Positions 9,299-17,783 of a DNA stretch of 64,000 bases are shown here, piece after piece; position 1 is the first letter of the stretch; each line of letters begins with the position of its first letter. The translations under genes and the position numbers were made by a program. The notes beneath the pieces are model-generated. The model was given only the letters and a program-made list of their open reading frames with translations. It ran no database searches and was not told where the DNA came from. Origin of the DNA: Rouxiella sp. WC2420 (GTDB lineage Bacteria; Pseudomonadota; Gammaproteobacteria; Enterobacterales; Enterobacteriaceae); contig NZ_CP165628.1 of assembly GCF_041200025.1 (NCBI RefSeq), positions 1,116,001-1,180,000 of the forward strand, given 5' to 3'.

Positions 9299-9345
9299 TT
9301 CCTACGATCTACGACTGTACCTGCCTTTCTCTCTGCCAATCAGCG

Positions 9346-9355
9346 TCTATACTTA
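9346..9355 (+). promoter_or_regulatory. Likely sigma-S-type -10 element of osmC
   Basis: TCTATACTTA matches the extended -10 (KCTATACTTAA) favoured by stationary-phase RNA polymerase. It lies ~31 bp upstream of the osmC ATG, as expected for an osmotically and stationary-phase induced gene. Confidence 0.6.
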
Positions 9356-9385
9356 TGGCTGTGTTAAACAAGACCAGAGGAAATT

Positions 9386-9820
9386 ATGGCGACTATTCAT
9401 AAGTATGGACAGGCTCATTGGGAAGGCGATATCAAGAAAGGCAAAGGTACCATCACAACAGAAAGTGGTGCCTTGAAAGAACAGCCTTATGGTTTCAACA
9501 CCCGTTTTGAGGGAAAAGTCGGCTCAAATCCTGAAGAGTTGATTGGTGCGGCACATGCTGCCTGTTTCTCAATGGCATTGTCGTTGATTCTTGGGGAAGA
9601 AGGATTTACTCCAGAAGGGATTGATACCAAGGCAACGGTTTCGCTGGATAAAGTTGACGGTGGTTTTGCCATCACGGCCATCAAGCTAGATAGCTCGGTT
9701 AAACTCCCAGGTATTGCGGCAGACAAGTTTGACACTCTGATTAAAAAGGCAAAAGAAGGTTGCCCAGTGTCGAAGCTGCTAAAAGCGGAAATTACTCTTG
9801 AGTACAAACTTCATAACTAA
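9386..9820 (+). CDS. osmC: Organic hydroperoxide reductase OsmC
   Basis: 144-residue cytoplasmic peroxiredoxin-like protein that reduces organic peroxides. It contains the two redox cysteines in AAHAACFSMAL (near residue 59) and EGCPVSKLL (near 125), and matches E. coli OsmC over its length. The ATG at 9386 follows AGAGGAAATT. The upstream TCTATACTTA suggests RpoS control. Confidence 0.95.
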   Translation: MATIHKYGQAHWEGDIKKGKGTITTESGALKEQPYGFNTRFEGKVGSNPEELIGAAHAACFSMALSLILGEEGFTPEGIDTKATVSLDKVDGGFAITAIKLDSSVKLPGIAADKFDTLIKKAKEGCPVSKLLKAEITLEYKLHN

Positions 9821-9871
9821 CTTGTTATTTATATAAAAGTTATAAATGACTGAGTGCTGGCCACTGAGTAA

Positions 9872-10336
9872 TCAGTGGTCTCTACTTTCTTCCCCCGTTT
9901 CATCATCCCTGATAAACCGCCTGTCGTGATCCGCCTGCTGATGTTTCACGCTGTCATAACGACCAAACAGCCTATAGCGATTTAAAGCAATCAAGTTATA
10001 AGCCGAATCTCTGAGTGGCAGTGGAAAATAGCGCAGCACAGCCAATGCTCGCCACGGCCAAGGTAGCAATGACATCACGCGGATGATTGCTTCAGAACGT
10101 TTATATATTTGCCCATTATCGATTAACACGATGGTATTAATTTTTTCCGGGGACAGTCCCGCCCATATTGACAGCGCTTTCCCAGCCACATTTTGAACCG
10201 CAGCCAAACGTACTGTGTGTTTTTTATCGTGGCGTATCAGGAAATTAACCCAGCCGTTGCATAAACGGCATACTCCATCGTAAATCACCGCACGTTCACC
10301 AGAGAGAATAAACGGCGGACGATCGTTGTTGGCCAT
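9872..10336 (-). CDS. DCC-family thiol-disulfide oxidoreductase-like protein (DUF393)
   Basis: 154-residue DUF393 protein with the defining DGVCRLCNGWVNF motif, whose CxxC near residues 23-26 gives a thioredoxin-like redox site. The segment FPLPLRDSAYNLIALNRYRLFGRYD is also conserved in the family. Its ATG overlaps the stop of the upstream MATE gene (TAATG), so the two are translationally coupled. Substrate and partner are unknown. Confidence 0.85.
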   Translation of the reverse strand: MANNDRPPFILSGERAVIYDGVCRLCNGWVNFLIRHDKKHTVRLAAVQNVAGKALSIWAGLSPEKINTIVLIDNGQIYKRSEAIIRVMSLLPWPWRALAVLRYFPLPLRDSAYNLIALNRYRLFGRYDSVKHQQADHDRRFIRDDETGEESRDH

Positions 10337-11799
10337 TAGTTCTGCACCGAAAGCTGCTCTTCTTCTTTGGCTATTGTTTTTTCAGGTCGTGGATATTTCC
10401 ACAGCCAACGTCCGCTGGCCATGCGCCAATAGAAGAATGCGCCTCGCACGATCCAGTCGAGGAACATTCCCAGCCAGACACCGACCACGCCAAAGCCTAG
10501 CACCACGCCCATGGTATAACCCGCGACGATACGGCACCCCCACATTCCCAGCATTGACACCCACATGGTGAAACGCGCATCGCGAGCGCCTTTCAAGCCA
10601 GCAGGCAATACCCACGAGGCAGCCCAGAAGGGGATAAAAGCGGCATTGAGCCAGACCAGGATTTTTACCACATGGATAACGTCTTCTTCGCGTGTGTAAA
10701 ACGAAGCCAGTAGTCCCGCCAATGGCACTGACAATAATGCCAGCGTACAAATGCCGATGGCCGATAGCCAATAAACGTGGCGCAGCTGAAATTCAGATTG
10801 ACCAATTTCGCCCTTACCTAAACGGGTGCCGACAATAATAGTTGCCGAAGATCCCAGAGCGTTGCCCGGCAAGTTGATTAAAGAGGCGATAGAAAAAGCG
10901 ATAAAGTTACCGGCGATTACGTTGGTGCCCATTCCGGCGACAAACACCTGAGTTAGCAGCTTTCCGCCGTTAAACAGCACAGATTCGATGCTGGCGGGTA
11001 CGCCGATGCCAAGAACCTCCATCAGGATACTGGTATTAATACGGGTAAAATAACTTTTTAAGGAAATTTTCAGAGCGGGATTAAAGCCGATAGCCAATAC
11101 AAAGATGACCGCTGCCGCGCCGATATAGCGTGAAATCGTTAAACCAAGGCCAGCACCGATAAAGCCCAACCCTTTCCAGGAAAAACAGCCATAGATCAGC
11201 ACGGTAGTAATCACAATATTGAGGATATTCATCCCGCCATTGATCAGCATCGGAATTTTGGTATTACCGGCCCCGCGCAATGCGCCACAGCCAATCAAGG
11301 CAATTGCCGCCGCCGGATAACTCCATACCGAGACTCGCAAATAGCTCAGTGCTAGCACTTTTACTTCAGGTGCTGCACTCCCGGCAATCATATTGATAAT
11401 ATCTTGGCCAAAGAATTCGATAATTAAAGCCAGCAGCACCGCGAATAAAGTCATGATAATAAGCGACTGGCGCGCGGCGTCACGGGCACGCTCGTGATTG
11501 AGCTTGCCGAGGCTGAAAGCAACCACCACCGTGGTGCCGAGATCGATAGCGGCGAAGAACGAAATTACCACCATATTAAAGCTGTCTGCCAGACCGACTC
11601 CGGCCATGGCTTCTTTACCTAACCAACTGACAAGAAAGGTACTTAATACCCCCATCAGCAGTACGCAGGCATTCTCGAAGAAGATAGGCACTGCCAGCGG
11701 CGTAATTTCACGCCAGAACAATGTCCGATAGGAACGCCGTTTTGGGTACCAGGGAGTACGCTTGATAGCGTTGAGCACAGAGGCTCTGAGGTTTTGCAA
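10336..11799 (-). CDS. yeeO: MATE-family efflux transporter, YeeO-like
   Basis: 12-TM multidrug/toxin extrusion family protein. It is very similar to E. coli YeeO, a MATE exporter linked to FMN/FAD export: LFWREITPLAVPIFFENACVLLM in full, the GALRGAGNTKIP motif and KYPRPE at the end. No ATG exists near the N-terminus. The TTG at 11799 follows TGGAATTATT and is chosen, but TTG at 11859 and a GTG between remain possible, so the start is uncertain by up to 20 residues. Coupled to the DCC protein downstream. Confidence 0.88.
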   Translation of the reverse strand: MQNLRASVLNAIKRTPWYPKRRSYRTLFWREITPLAVPIFFENACVLLMGVLSTFLVSWLGKEAMAGVGLADSFNMVVISFFAAIDLGTTVVVAFSLGKLNHERARDAARQSLIIMTLFAVLLALIIEFFGQDIINMIAGSAAPEVKVLALSYLRVSVWSYPAAAIALIGCGALRGAGNTKIPMLINGGMNILNIVITTVLIYGCFSWKGLGFIGAGLGLTISRYIGAAAVIFVLAIGFNPALKISLKSYFTRINTSILMEVLGIGVPASIESVLFNGGKLLTQVFVAGMGTNVIAGNFIAFSIASLINLPGNALGSSATIIVGTRLGKGEIGQSEFQLRHVYWLSAIGICTLALLSVPLAGLLASFYTREEDVIHVVKILVWLNAAFIPFWAASWVLPAGLKGARDARFTMWVSMLGMWGCRIVAGYTMGVVLGFGVVGVWLGMFLDWIVRGAFFYWRMASGRWLWKYPRPEKTIAKEEEQLSVQN

Positions 11800-12086
11800 A
11801 ATAATTCCAGCTTTAATAAAAGTGAATTTCACTAAATAAGCATGATTAAAGAATAACAATTATGCAAAGTCTTTTTGTGCCAGATTTAAAAAATTAAACC
11901 GTTATTTCAAAACTGATTAATTTGCTAGCCAGATAGATAAAAGTCGCCTAATCATGGACTAGTTGAAAATGCATTTCTTGGCGCTTTCTGACTAGGCCAA
12001 GTTTCGAGATGATAGTGGCATCAGGTATTGCGGAGGATTGCCCGCGATACCCATCGACTCTCATTATCACCATAACAGGATCGACT

Positions 12087-12566
12087 ATGACTCAGCGTGT
12101 GGACTACTATAAACTTTCTTCGGATCTCACTAAAAAGTATCTCGATTTCAGCCAAACGGTGGGTAAAAATCCTCTGGCTAAAGAATTCAAACAGTTGGTG
12201 GACATTCGCGCATCACAGATCAACGGCTGTGCGTTTTGTCTTGATATGCATGTCAAAGAGGCGAAAATCGGCGGCGAGCGAGAGTTACGCCTGCATCACA
12301 TTGCTATCTGGCATGAGTCACCGCTGTTTACTCCGCGTGAAAAAGCGGCGCTTTTATGGACTGAAGCCCTGACCACGCTGGCGCCTAAGGGGGTTTCGAA
12401 TGAGATTTATGACCATGTTCGCACTCACCTTTCTGAACAGGAAATCTCTGACCTGAGTTTCCTGATTGTGGCGATTAATGGCTGGAACCGTATTAGCATC
12501 GCATTTCGCACCGAGCCTGGCTCGGCGGATGCGGCCTATGGCCTGGATAAAGCGGGCCTTAACTAA
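12087..12566 (+). CDS. Carboxymuconolactone decarboxylase / AhpD-like protein
   Basis: 159-residue all-helical AhpD-core protein with the redox motif INGCAFCLDMHVKEA (CxxCxxxH, near residues 48-55), which in relatives supports alkylhydroperoxidase activity. The ATG at 12087 follows ACAGGATCGACT; the 26-codon upstream extension has no support. It is convergent with the MocR gene, 4 bp separating the stops. AhpD-type genes often sit beside such regulators; whether the two are linked is inference. Confidence 0.85.
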   Translation: MTQRVDYYKLSSDLTKKYLDFSQTVGKNPLAKEFKQLVDIRASQINGCAFCLDMHVKEAKIGGERELRLHHIAIWHESPLFTPREKAALLWTEALTTLAPKGVSNEIYDHVRTHLSEQEISDLSFLIVAINGWNRISIAFRTEPGSADAAYGLDKAGLN

Positions 12567-12570
12567 TGAT

Positions 12571-13986
12571 TCACAGCAGGCTGAGGATACGCTCGCCGAT
12601 CTCTTCAGCCTGCTGCGCTGTTTGAATATTGGTAAAACTAATCAGCAACCCTTTTTCGCCCTCGGAGCAGCTGCTCCAGCTCGACAGGGCATGGGTGTAA
12701 AGCCCGTGGTCGCGCATCCGTGCGGCCACTTCAGCATCATTGTGTTGGCCGCGCAGCCTGAGCACCAGATGCATACCTCCCGGCTGTGGGTCGATCAGTA
12801 CGTGCTGGCCAAGCACCTTGGTGAGTCCCGCTGCCGCCATCTCACGTCTTTCGGCATAAAGCTTGCGCATGCGGTGAATGTGGCGCGAAAAATGCCCCTC
12901 CTGCATAAAAGCGCTGACAATAGCCTGAGTCATTTCAGCCATACCCTCAAAAAATCCGATCGAAGCCTGCTCAAAACGGGAAATCTGTTGTTGTGGAACG
13001 ACGAGATAACCCAGGCGGATCCCCGGAAAAAGTACTTTACTGAAGGTGCCGCAATATAAAACCCGACCTTCGTTATCGAGACTTTTCAATGCAGGCAGCG
13101 GGCGGCTGACATAGCGATACTCACCGTCATAATCGTCTTCAATTATCCATGCCTGTTGAGCTGTGGCCCACTCCAGCAGGGCCTGCCGACGCGGCAGGGA
13201 AAGCGTGACACACAGCGGGCTTTGATGAGCCGGAGTGACAATTGCCGCGCGTGCGTCAAGCGCCAGTTGTATCCCCTTCACCACCTCGATTCCTTCAGCG
13301 TCTACGGGGATGGGGACCTGCTTTAACTGAGCGTTATGCAGCAGTTCGCGGGTCAATGGAAAACCGGGGTCTTCAACCCAGACGCGATCGTCGCGCTGCA
13401 ACAGGGTATGAATAATCAGCTGTAAAGTTCCACGATATCCTGAGGTTATAAACACCTGTTCGCCGGTACAGGGGATGCCGCGCGACATATGCAGATAAGC
13501 TGCAATCGCATTGCGCAGCTCGGGGAGGCCGAAAAGACTCGGATATTTCATATCGCCTGGCTGCATGGCTCGCAGATAGCGGGCGCCAAGCCTGGCCCAG
13601 ATTTTACGCGGAAAGGCATCCAGCGCGGGAAGCCCCATCTGTAGCGGCATAATCTGAGTCGGGTGCATGCCGTGTGAATTTTTTGGCTCGATTGAAGACA
13701 CTTGCCGTGGCGCAGGCTGGGCTTGCAGGCCTTGGGCGATGCGGGTTCCCGCCTGGCCACGGGATTGTATATAACCTTCTGCCGCCAGCAGTGAGTAAGC
13801 GGCCTCAATGGTGCCTCGAGCCAATCCCAGCTCTTTTGCCAGCTGACGCGCCGAGGGCAGGCGATCCTCAGGCTTGAGCATGCCCTCGGCAATAAGGGTT
13901 CTGACCCGGTGATAAATCTGCTGATAAAAAGGCTGTTCACTGCCGCTGTCGAGGATGAGCAATGTCGAATGTGGGCTGCTGTTCAT
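12571..13986 (-). CDS. MocR/PdxR-type GntR regulator with aminotransferase domain
   Basis: 471 residues. The N-terminal GntR winged helix (PFYQQIYHRVRTLIAEGMLK, LPSARQLAKELGLARGTIEAAY) is fused to a fold-type I aminotransferase domain that binds PLP through Lys in GTFSKVLFPGIRLGY (near residue 315). The segment WIIEDDYDGEYRY is also diagnostic. Such proteins regulate vitamin B6, GABA or other amine metabolism; the target is unknown here. The ATG overlaps the stop of the upstream LysR gene (ATGA). Confidence 0.88.
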   Translation of the reverse strand: MNSSPHSTLLILDSGSEQPFYQQIYHRVRTLIAEGMLKPEDRLPSARQLAKELGLARGTIEAAYSLLAAEGYIQSRGQAGTRIAQGLQAQPAPRQVSSIEPKNSHGMHPTQIMPLQMGLPALDAFPRKIWARLGARYLRAMQPGDMKYPSLFGLPELRNAIAAYLHMSRGIPCTGEQVFITSGYRGTLQLIIHTLLQRDDRVWVEDPGFPLTRELLHNAQLKQVPIPVDAEGIEVVKGIQLALDARAAIVTPAHQSPLCVTLSLPRRQALLEWATAQQAWIIEDDYDGEYRYVSRPLPALKSLDNEGRVLYCGTFSKVLFPGIRLGYLVVPQQQISRFEQASIGFFEGMAEMTQAIVSAFMQEGHFSRHIHRMRKLYAERREMAAAGLTKVLGQHVLIDPQPGGMHLVLRLRGQHNDAEVAARMRDHGLYTHALSSWSSCSEGEKGLLISFTNIQTAQQAEEIGERILSLL

Positions 13987-14870
13987 GGTCGACTCCGGGC
14001 AAAGGTATGTTCACAGAGAAAATCGATAAATACCCGCAGCCTTGGGGTCATATAGCCGCCAGAGGGCCAAAGAATATTAAACGATGCGCTATGGGAGACA
14101 AAATCCGGCAAGATTTTTTGCAGCCTCCCGAGTTCCAGCGCATCGCGAACCGCGAATTCTGGCAGGCAGCTGATGCCACAGCCTTGTTGAGTAAAATAAA
14201 CTTGTGCTTCCAAATTATTGCAGACCATCGACAGTGGAAGATTAACCGGCAGCGCGCCAACAAGCGGCCAGGGTTCGATTTTTCCGCTACGGCTAAACCG
14301 GTAATGCAAACAGCTGTGATTAGCCAGCTCATCAGGATTTCCCGGAATGCCGCGTTCGGATAAATATTCCGGCGAGGCGACCATAAATTTAGTGTAATCC
14401 CCCAGCTTACGCAGGTTGAGTCTTGAATCAGTCATCTCGCCTGTGCGGATCACTGCATCAAAACCTTCTTCTATCACATCGACTATTTTGTCGGTGAAGT
14501 TTAGCTCTAGCTCGACCTGCGGGTAATGTCGCATAAATTCGCTTAACACCGGCTGCATCAGGGAGCCGACCATCGGCAGGCTGATGCGCAAACGCCCCTG
14601 CGGAAACTGCGCGGCCAGACTGAGTTCCTGCTCGGCCGCTTCAAACTCGGCGAGTATTCTTCTGCTGCGTTCAAGAAACAGCGAACCCTCGGCTGTCAGC
14701 GTAAGGCTGCGGGTGCTGCGATGAAACAGGCGAACACTGAGTCGATTTTCCAGTCGAGAAATGCTTTTGCCGATTGCCGAAGCTGAAACGCCCAGCACGC
14801 CGCCGGCTGCAACAAAGCTGCCGGTTTCGGCCACTTGAACAAAGACATTGAGATTGCTGAGGCTATCCAT
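13983..14870 (-). CDS. LysR-family transcriptional regulator
   Basis: 295 residues. The N-terminal LysR helix-turn-helix (NVFVQVAETGSFVAAGGVLG, SRLENRLSVRLFHRSTRSL) is followed by a substrate-binding-like sensor domain. The ATG at 14870 follows CGGAGATCAATA. It is divergent from the serine hydrolase/MFS pair and probably controls it through the palindrome at 14885-14904. Overlap with the MocR gene indicates one transcript encoding two regulators. Confidence 0.88.
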   Translation of the reverse strand: MDSLSNLNVFVQVAETGSFVAAGGVLGVSASAIGKSISRLENRLSVRLFHRSTRSLTLTAEGSLFLERSRRILAEFEAAEQELSLAAQFPQGRLRISLPMVGSLMQPVLSEFMRHYPQVELELNFTDKIVDVIEEGFDAVIRTGEMTDSRLNLRKLGDYTKFMVASPEYLSERGIPGNPDELANHSCLHYRFSRSGKIEPWPLVGALPVNLPLSMVCNNLEAQVYFTQQGCGISCLPEFAVRDALELGRLQKILPDFVSHSASFNILWPSGGYMTPRLRVFIDFLCEHTFARSRP

Positions 14871-14884
14871 TATTGATCTCCGAT

Positions 14885-14904
14885 TACGGACATAAACGTC
14901 CGTA
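14885..14904. promoter_or_regulatory. Palindromic operator between LysR gene and serine hydrolase
   Basis: Perfect inverted repeat TACGGAC-N6-GTCCGTA in the 117-bp divergent intergenic region. It contains a T-N11-A arrangement as in LysR boxes, and lies 15 bp upstream of the LysR gene start, suggesting autoregulation. Confidence 0.6.
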
Positions 14905-14987
14905 GATAAGAGAAATTTACCCCACTTTTTCCGCAACCACTAGCGGTCTATCTTTGACTCATCTTTTATTGTTAGCGGGAAAAAATC

Positions 14988-16196
14988 ATGTCGAGCGATT
15001 CCTTGGAAATGATTCAAAATAAAATGCCGTCATTTACAGAAACTTCATTTGCCGCCGTGGATGCCGTCATCGATCAGGCGTTGCGTGACAAACGGCTGGT
15101 AGGGGCGGTGGTAATGGTAGCCCATCAAGGGAAAACGCTTTATCAAAACGCGGCCGGATTGGCCGACAGAGAGCTGGCGCAGCCTATGGCGCAAGATACG
15201 CTTTTTCGCCTTGCCTCTGTCTCCAAGCCGATTGTTTCTGCCGCGGCGATGGCGTTGGTTCATCAAGGGCGTTTAAAGCTGGATCAGCCGATTGTCTCAT
15301 TGCTGCCTGATTTTCGTCCCCGATTGGCAAACGGAGAGCCGGCGACGATCACTATTCGCCAACTGTTGAGCCACACTGCCGGGCTGGGTTATCGATTTTT
15401 GGAAAAGGATGCGCAGGGGCCTTACGCGCGAGCTGGCGTATCGGACGGTATGGACGACGCCGCGCACTCTCTGGCTGAAAATCTGCGCCGTCTGGCGACC
15501 GTTCCTTTGTTGTACACTCCCGGAACTTCATGGGGTTACTCGTTGGCTGTCGATGTGTTGGGCGCGGTGATCGAGCAGGTCTGTGAGCAGCGATTGGACC
15601 TGGCAGTAAAATCCCTGATTACCGATCCGCTGAAAATGCACGATAGCGGATTTTACACCGACCAGGCACAGCGACTGGCGACGCCTTATGTCAATGACGT
15701 GCCGCAGCCGCATATTTTGGCAGAAAATGAATGCGTTGCGCCGTTTGAGGACACCGCTGGCATCTATTTTTCGCCGCAACGAGCGTTCAACTCCCAGGCT
15801 TTTCCTTCTGCCGGAGCCGGCATGGTGGGCAGTGCCGCAGATCTGCTGCGATTTTTAGAAACGCTGCGTCAGGGCGGCGGCGGGCTGATTTCAGCCGATC
15901 TCATTCAAGAGATGGGGCGCGACCAAACTTCGGCAGCGGAGTTGCCCGATGCGCCGGGTTACGGTTTTGGACTGGGCTTTTCAGTACTGCGTGATCCGCT
16001 GGCGGCGGCGTCTCCAGAGTCTGAAGGCACTTGGCGCTGGGGTGGGGCTTACGGGCATTCCTGGTTTGTAGACCGCAAACGTGAGCTTAGCGTGGTAGCG
16101 ATGACCAATACGCTGTATGAGGGAATGTCCGGTGCGTTTGTCACTGAGCTGCGCGATGCGGTGTATGCCAGTATTAATGCGAAGTCTGCATCATGA
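14988..16196 (+). CDS. Serine hydrolase, beta-lactamase/EstB-like (class C fold)
   Basis: 402-residue penicillin-recognising serine hydrolase: SxxK motif in RLASVSKPIVSAA (near residue 78), Tyr motif in WGYSLAVDVLG (near 184) and a late WGGAYGHSWFVD corresponding to the KTG/HxG strand. No signal peptide is visible, so an intracellular esterase or transacylase of the EstB type is likelier than a true beta-lactamase. The last four bases (ATGA) overlap the following MFS gene. Confidence 0.82.
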   Translation: MSSDSLEMIQNKMPSFTETSFAAVDAVIDQALRDKRLVGAVVMVAHQGKTLYQNAAGLADRELAQPMAQDTLFRLASVSKPIVSAAAMALVHQGRLKLDQPIVSLLPDFRPRLANGEPATITIRQLLSHTAGLGYRFLEKDAQGPYARAGVSDGMDDAAHSLAENLRRLATVPLLYTPGTSWGYSLAVDVLGAVIEQVCEQRLDLAVKSLITDPLKMHDSGFYTDQAQRLATPYVNDVPQPHILAENECVAPFEDTAGIYFSPQRAFNSQAFPSAGAGMVGSAADLLRFLETLRQGGGGLISADLIQEMGRDQTSAAELPDAPGYGFGLGFSVLRDPLAAASPESEGTWRWGGAYGHSWFVDRKRELSVVAMTNTLYEGMSGAFVTELRDAVYASINAKSAS

Positions 16197-17404
16197 TGGC
16201 CGAGAATAAGTTACCGGTTGCCGGTTTGTTGGCGCTGGCAATGGCAGGATTTATTGCCATTATGACCGAAACTGTGCCCGCCGGGCTGCTGTCGCAAATC
16301 AGCCAAGATCTGGGTGTGTCATCCTCGATGGCCGGGCAATTAGTCACCGCTTATGCGTTAGGATCGTTGCTGGCCGCCATTCCACTGACTCTAGCTACTC
16401 GCGGATGGATGAGGCGCAAGGCGCTGCTAACCTCAGTAATTGGTTTTTTTCTGTTTAATACGTTAAGTACTTTCTCTAAAGATTACACTCTCACGCTGGT
16501 GGCCCGCTTTTTTGCCGGAGCAGCGGCGGGGCTTGCCTGGGGATTAATTGCCGGTTACGCGCGCCGCATGGTGGTGCCTGAGCTTCAGGGGCGAGCGATG
16601 ACGCTGGCGATGATTGGCACGCCCGTTGCGCTGGCTCTGGGCGTGCCAATCGGTACCTGGTTTGGAGCGCTGGTAGGTTGGCGTAGCGTGTTCGGTATTA
16701 TGTCGGCACTGACTTTAATGTTGATTATCTGGATTTTGTTAAAAGTGCCTAATTTCCCGGGCGAAGCGCGCCAGAAATCGCTTTCTCTTTATCAGGTTTG
16801 GCGATTGCCGGGAATTAGACCGATATTGTGGGTGATTTTTGCCTGGGTTGCCGCCCATAATATTCTCTACACCTATATAGTGCCCTTCCTGGCGACTTAT
16901 GGGCTGCAAATGCAGGCCGATCGGGTATTGCTGATCTTTGGCGTGAGCGCGCTGCTGGGGATAGCGCTTACGGGATGGCTGGTTGACCGCTGGCTGCGCA
17001 GAACCGTATTGGCGAGCCTGCTGCTGTTCGCCCTGATTACATTGGCTTTTGCCGTTTTCACCACCTCAGCCAGCGTGCTTTATAGTGGAGTGTTTATCTG
17101 GGGCCTGACGTTTGGTGGCGCAGCTACATTATTGCAAACCGCCTCGGCCGACGCGGCTGGAGATAGCACCGACGTGGCACAATCCATGGTAGTGGTAGCA
17201 TGGAATCTGGCGATTGCCGCAGGCGGAATTATCGGCGGCGTGTTGTTGCAAAATCGCGGCGCTGTCTCTTTCCCGTGGGCAATGTTGTTGCTGCTATTGG
17301 CGGGTCTGCTGGTGGTCTTGATGGCGAGGGAAAGGGGGTTCAAGTCGGGACCTCGCCATGCGGAAACTATCGATGAGTCTAAAGATTATTCATGCTCTGA
17401 ATGA
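16193..17404 (+). CDS. MFS transporter, AraJ-like efflux family
   Basis: About 403 residues and 12 TM segments: an inner-membrane drug/sugar efflux-type MFS protein (ITETVPAGLLSQ-like N-terminus here MTETVPAGLLSQISQDL, GRAMTLAMIGTPVALALGVPIGTW in TM5). It starts with tandem ATGs at 16193/16196 overlapping the hydrolase stop, so the two are co-translated. Plausibly exports the product or substrate of the hydrolase; substrate unknown. Confidence 0.85.
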   Translation: MMAENKLPVAGLLALAMAGFIAIMTETVPAGLLSQISQDLGVSSSMAGQLVTAYALGSLLAAIPLTLATRGWMRRKALLTSVIGFFLFNTLSTFSKDYTLTLVARFFAGAAAGLAWGLIAGYARRMVVPELQGRAMTLAMIGTPVALALGVPIGTWFGALVGWRSVFGIMSALTLMLIIWILLKVPNFPGEARQKSLSLYQVWRLPGIRPILWVIFAWVAAHNILYTYIVPFLATYGLQMQADRVLLIFGVSALLGIALTGWLVDRWLRRTVLASLLLFALITLAFAVFTTSASVLYSGVFIWGLTFGGAATLLQTASADAAGDSTDVAQSMVVVAWNLAIAAGGIIGGVLLQNRGAVSFPWAMLLLLLAGLLVVLMARERGFKSGPRHAETIDESKDYSCSE

Positions 17405-17634
17405 TAGGAAAGATGCTTTGTCCGACTGGTCGCTGCCTGGCGGCTGGTCGAAACTTTCGTCGCTTTGTTGGGATCGCCGACTACGAATTCCAGCGTCGGC
17501 GAGTAGTAAAACGGCAGCCAGCCGCCGTAGCCATTTTCCCATTCCCAACGGACTGGACAAGGCCACAGAATATCTTGGTACATGATGTAGTAGGTCCAAC
17601 GTCCGTGCGGACGGCGTGGTTTACTTGCGCTCAT
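17386..17634 (-). CDS. Trp/Tyr-rich small hypothetical protein
   Basis: 82 residues, not recognised. The middle segment is unusually aromatic (WTYYIMYQDILWPCPVRWEW, then a GYGGW and FYYSP). Codon use (CTG, CCG, GGC, GAA) looks coding, and its opposite-strand frames do not. The ATG at 17634 has a close GGACCT; in-frame upstream GTG/TTG starts exist. It overlaps the MFS 3' end by 19 bp in antisense. Confidence 0.5.
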   Translation of the reverse strand: MSASKPRRPHGRWTYYIMYQDILWPCPVRWEWENGYGGWLPFYYSPTLEFVVGDPNKATKVSTSRQAATSRTKHLSYHSEHE

Positions 17635-17783
17635 AGGTCCGGCAATAATTAAGGTAAAGGATAATATAAACCTGCCTATTTTCTCTCTCACGGCATCAGG
17701 TTTCAACCTATTAACATGATAGGACGAAAATCGTACAGCTGTAGGGCGGGGCGGCGGTATATGTTGTTAATGCAGGATTAGGA

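Noticed and set aside
12009..12086. 26-codon N-terminal extension of the AhpD-like protein
   Set aside because: The downstream ATG has a good ribosome site and matches where the family fold begins.
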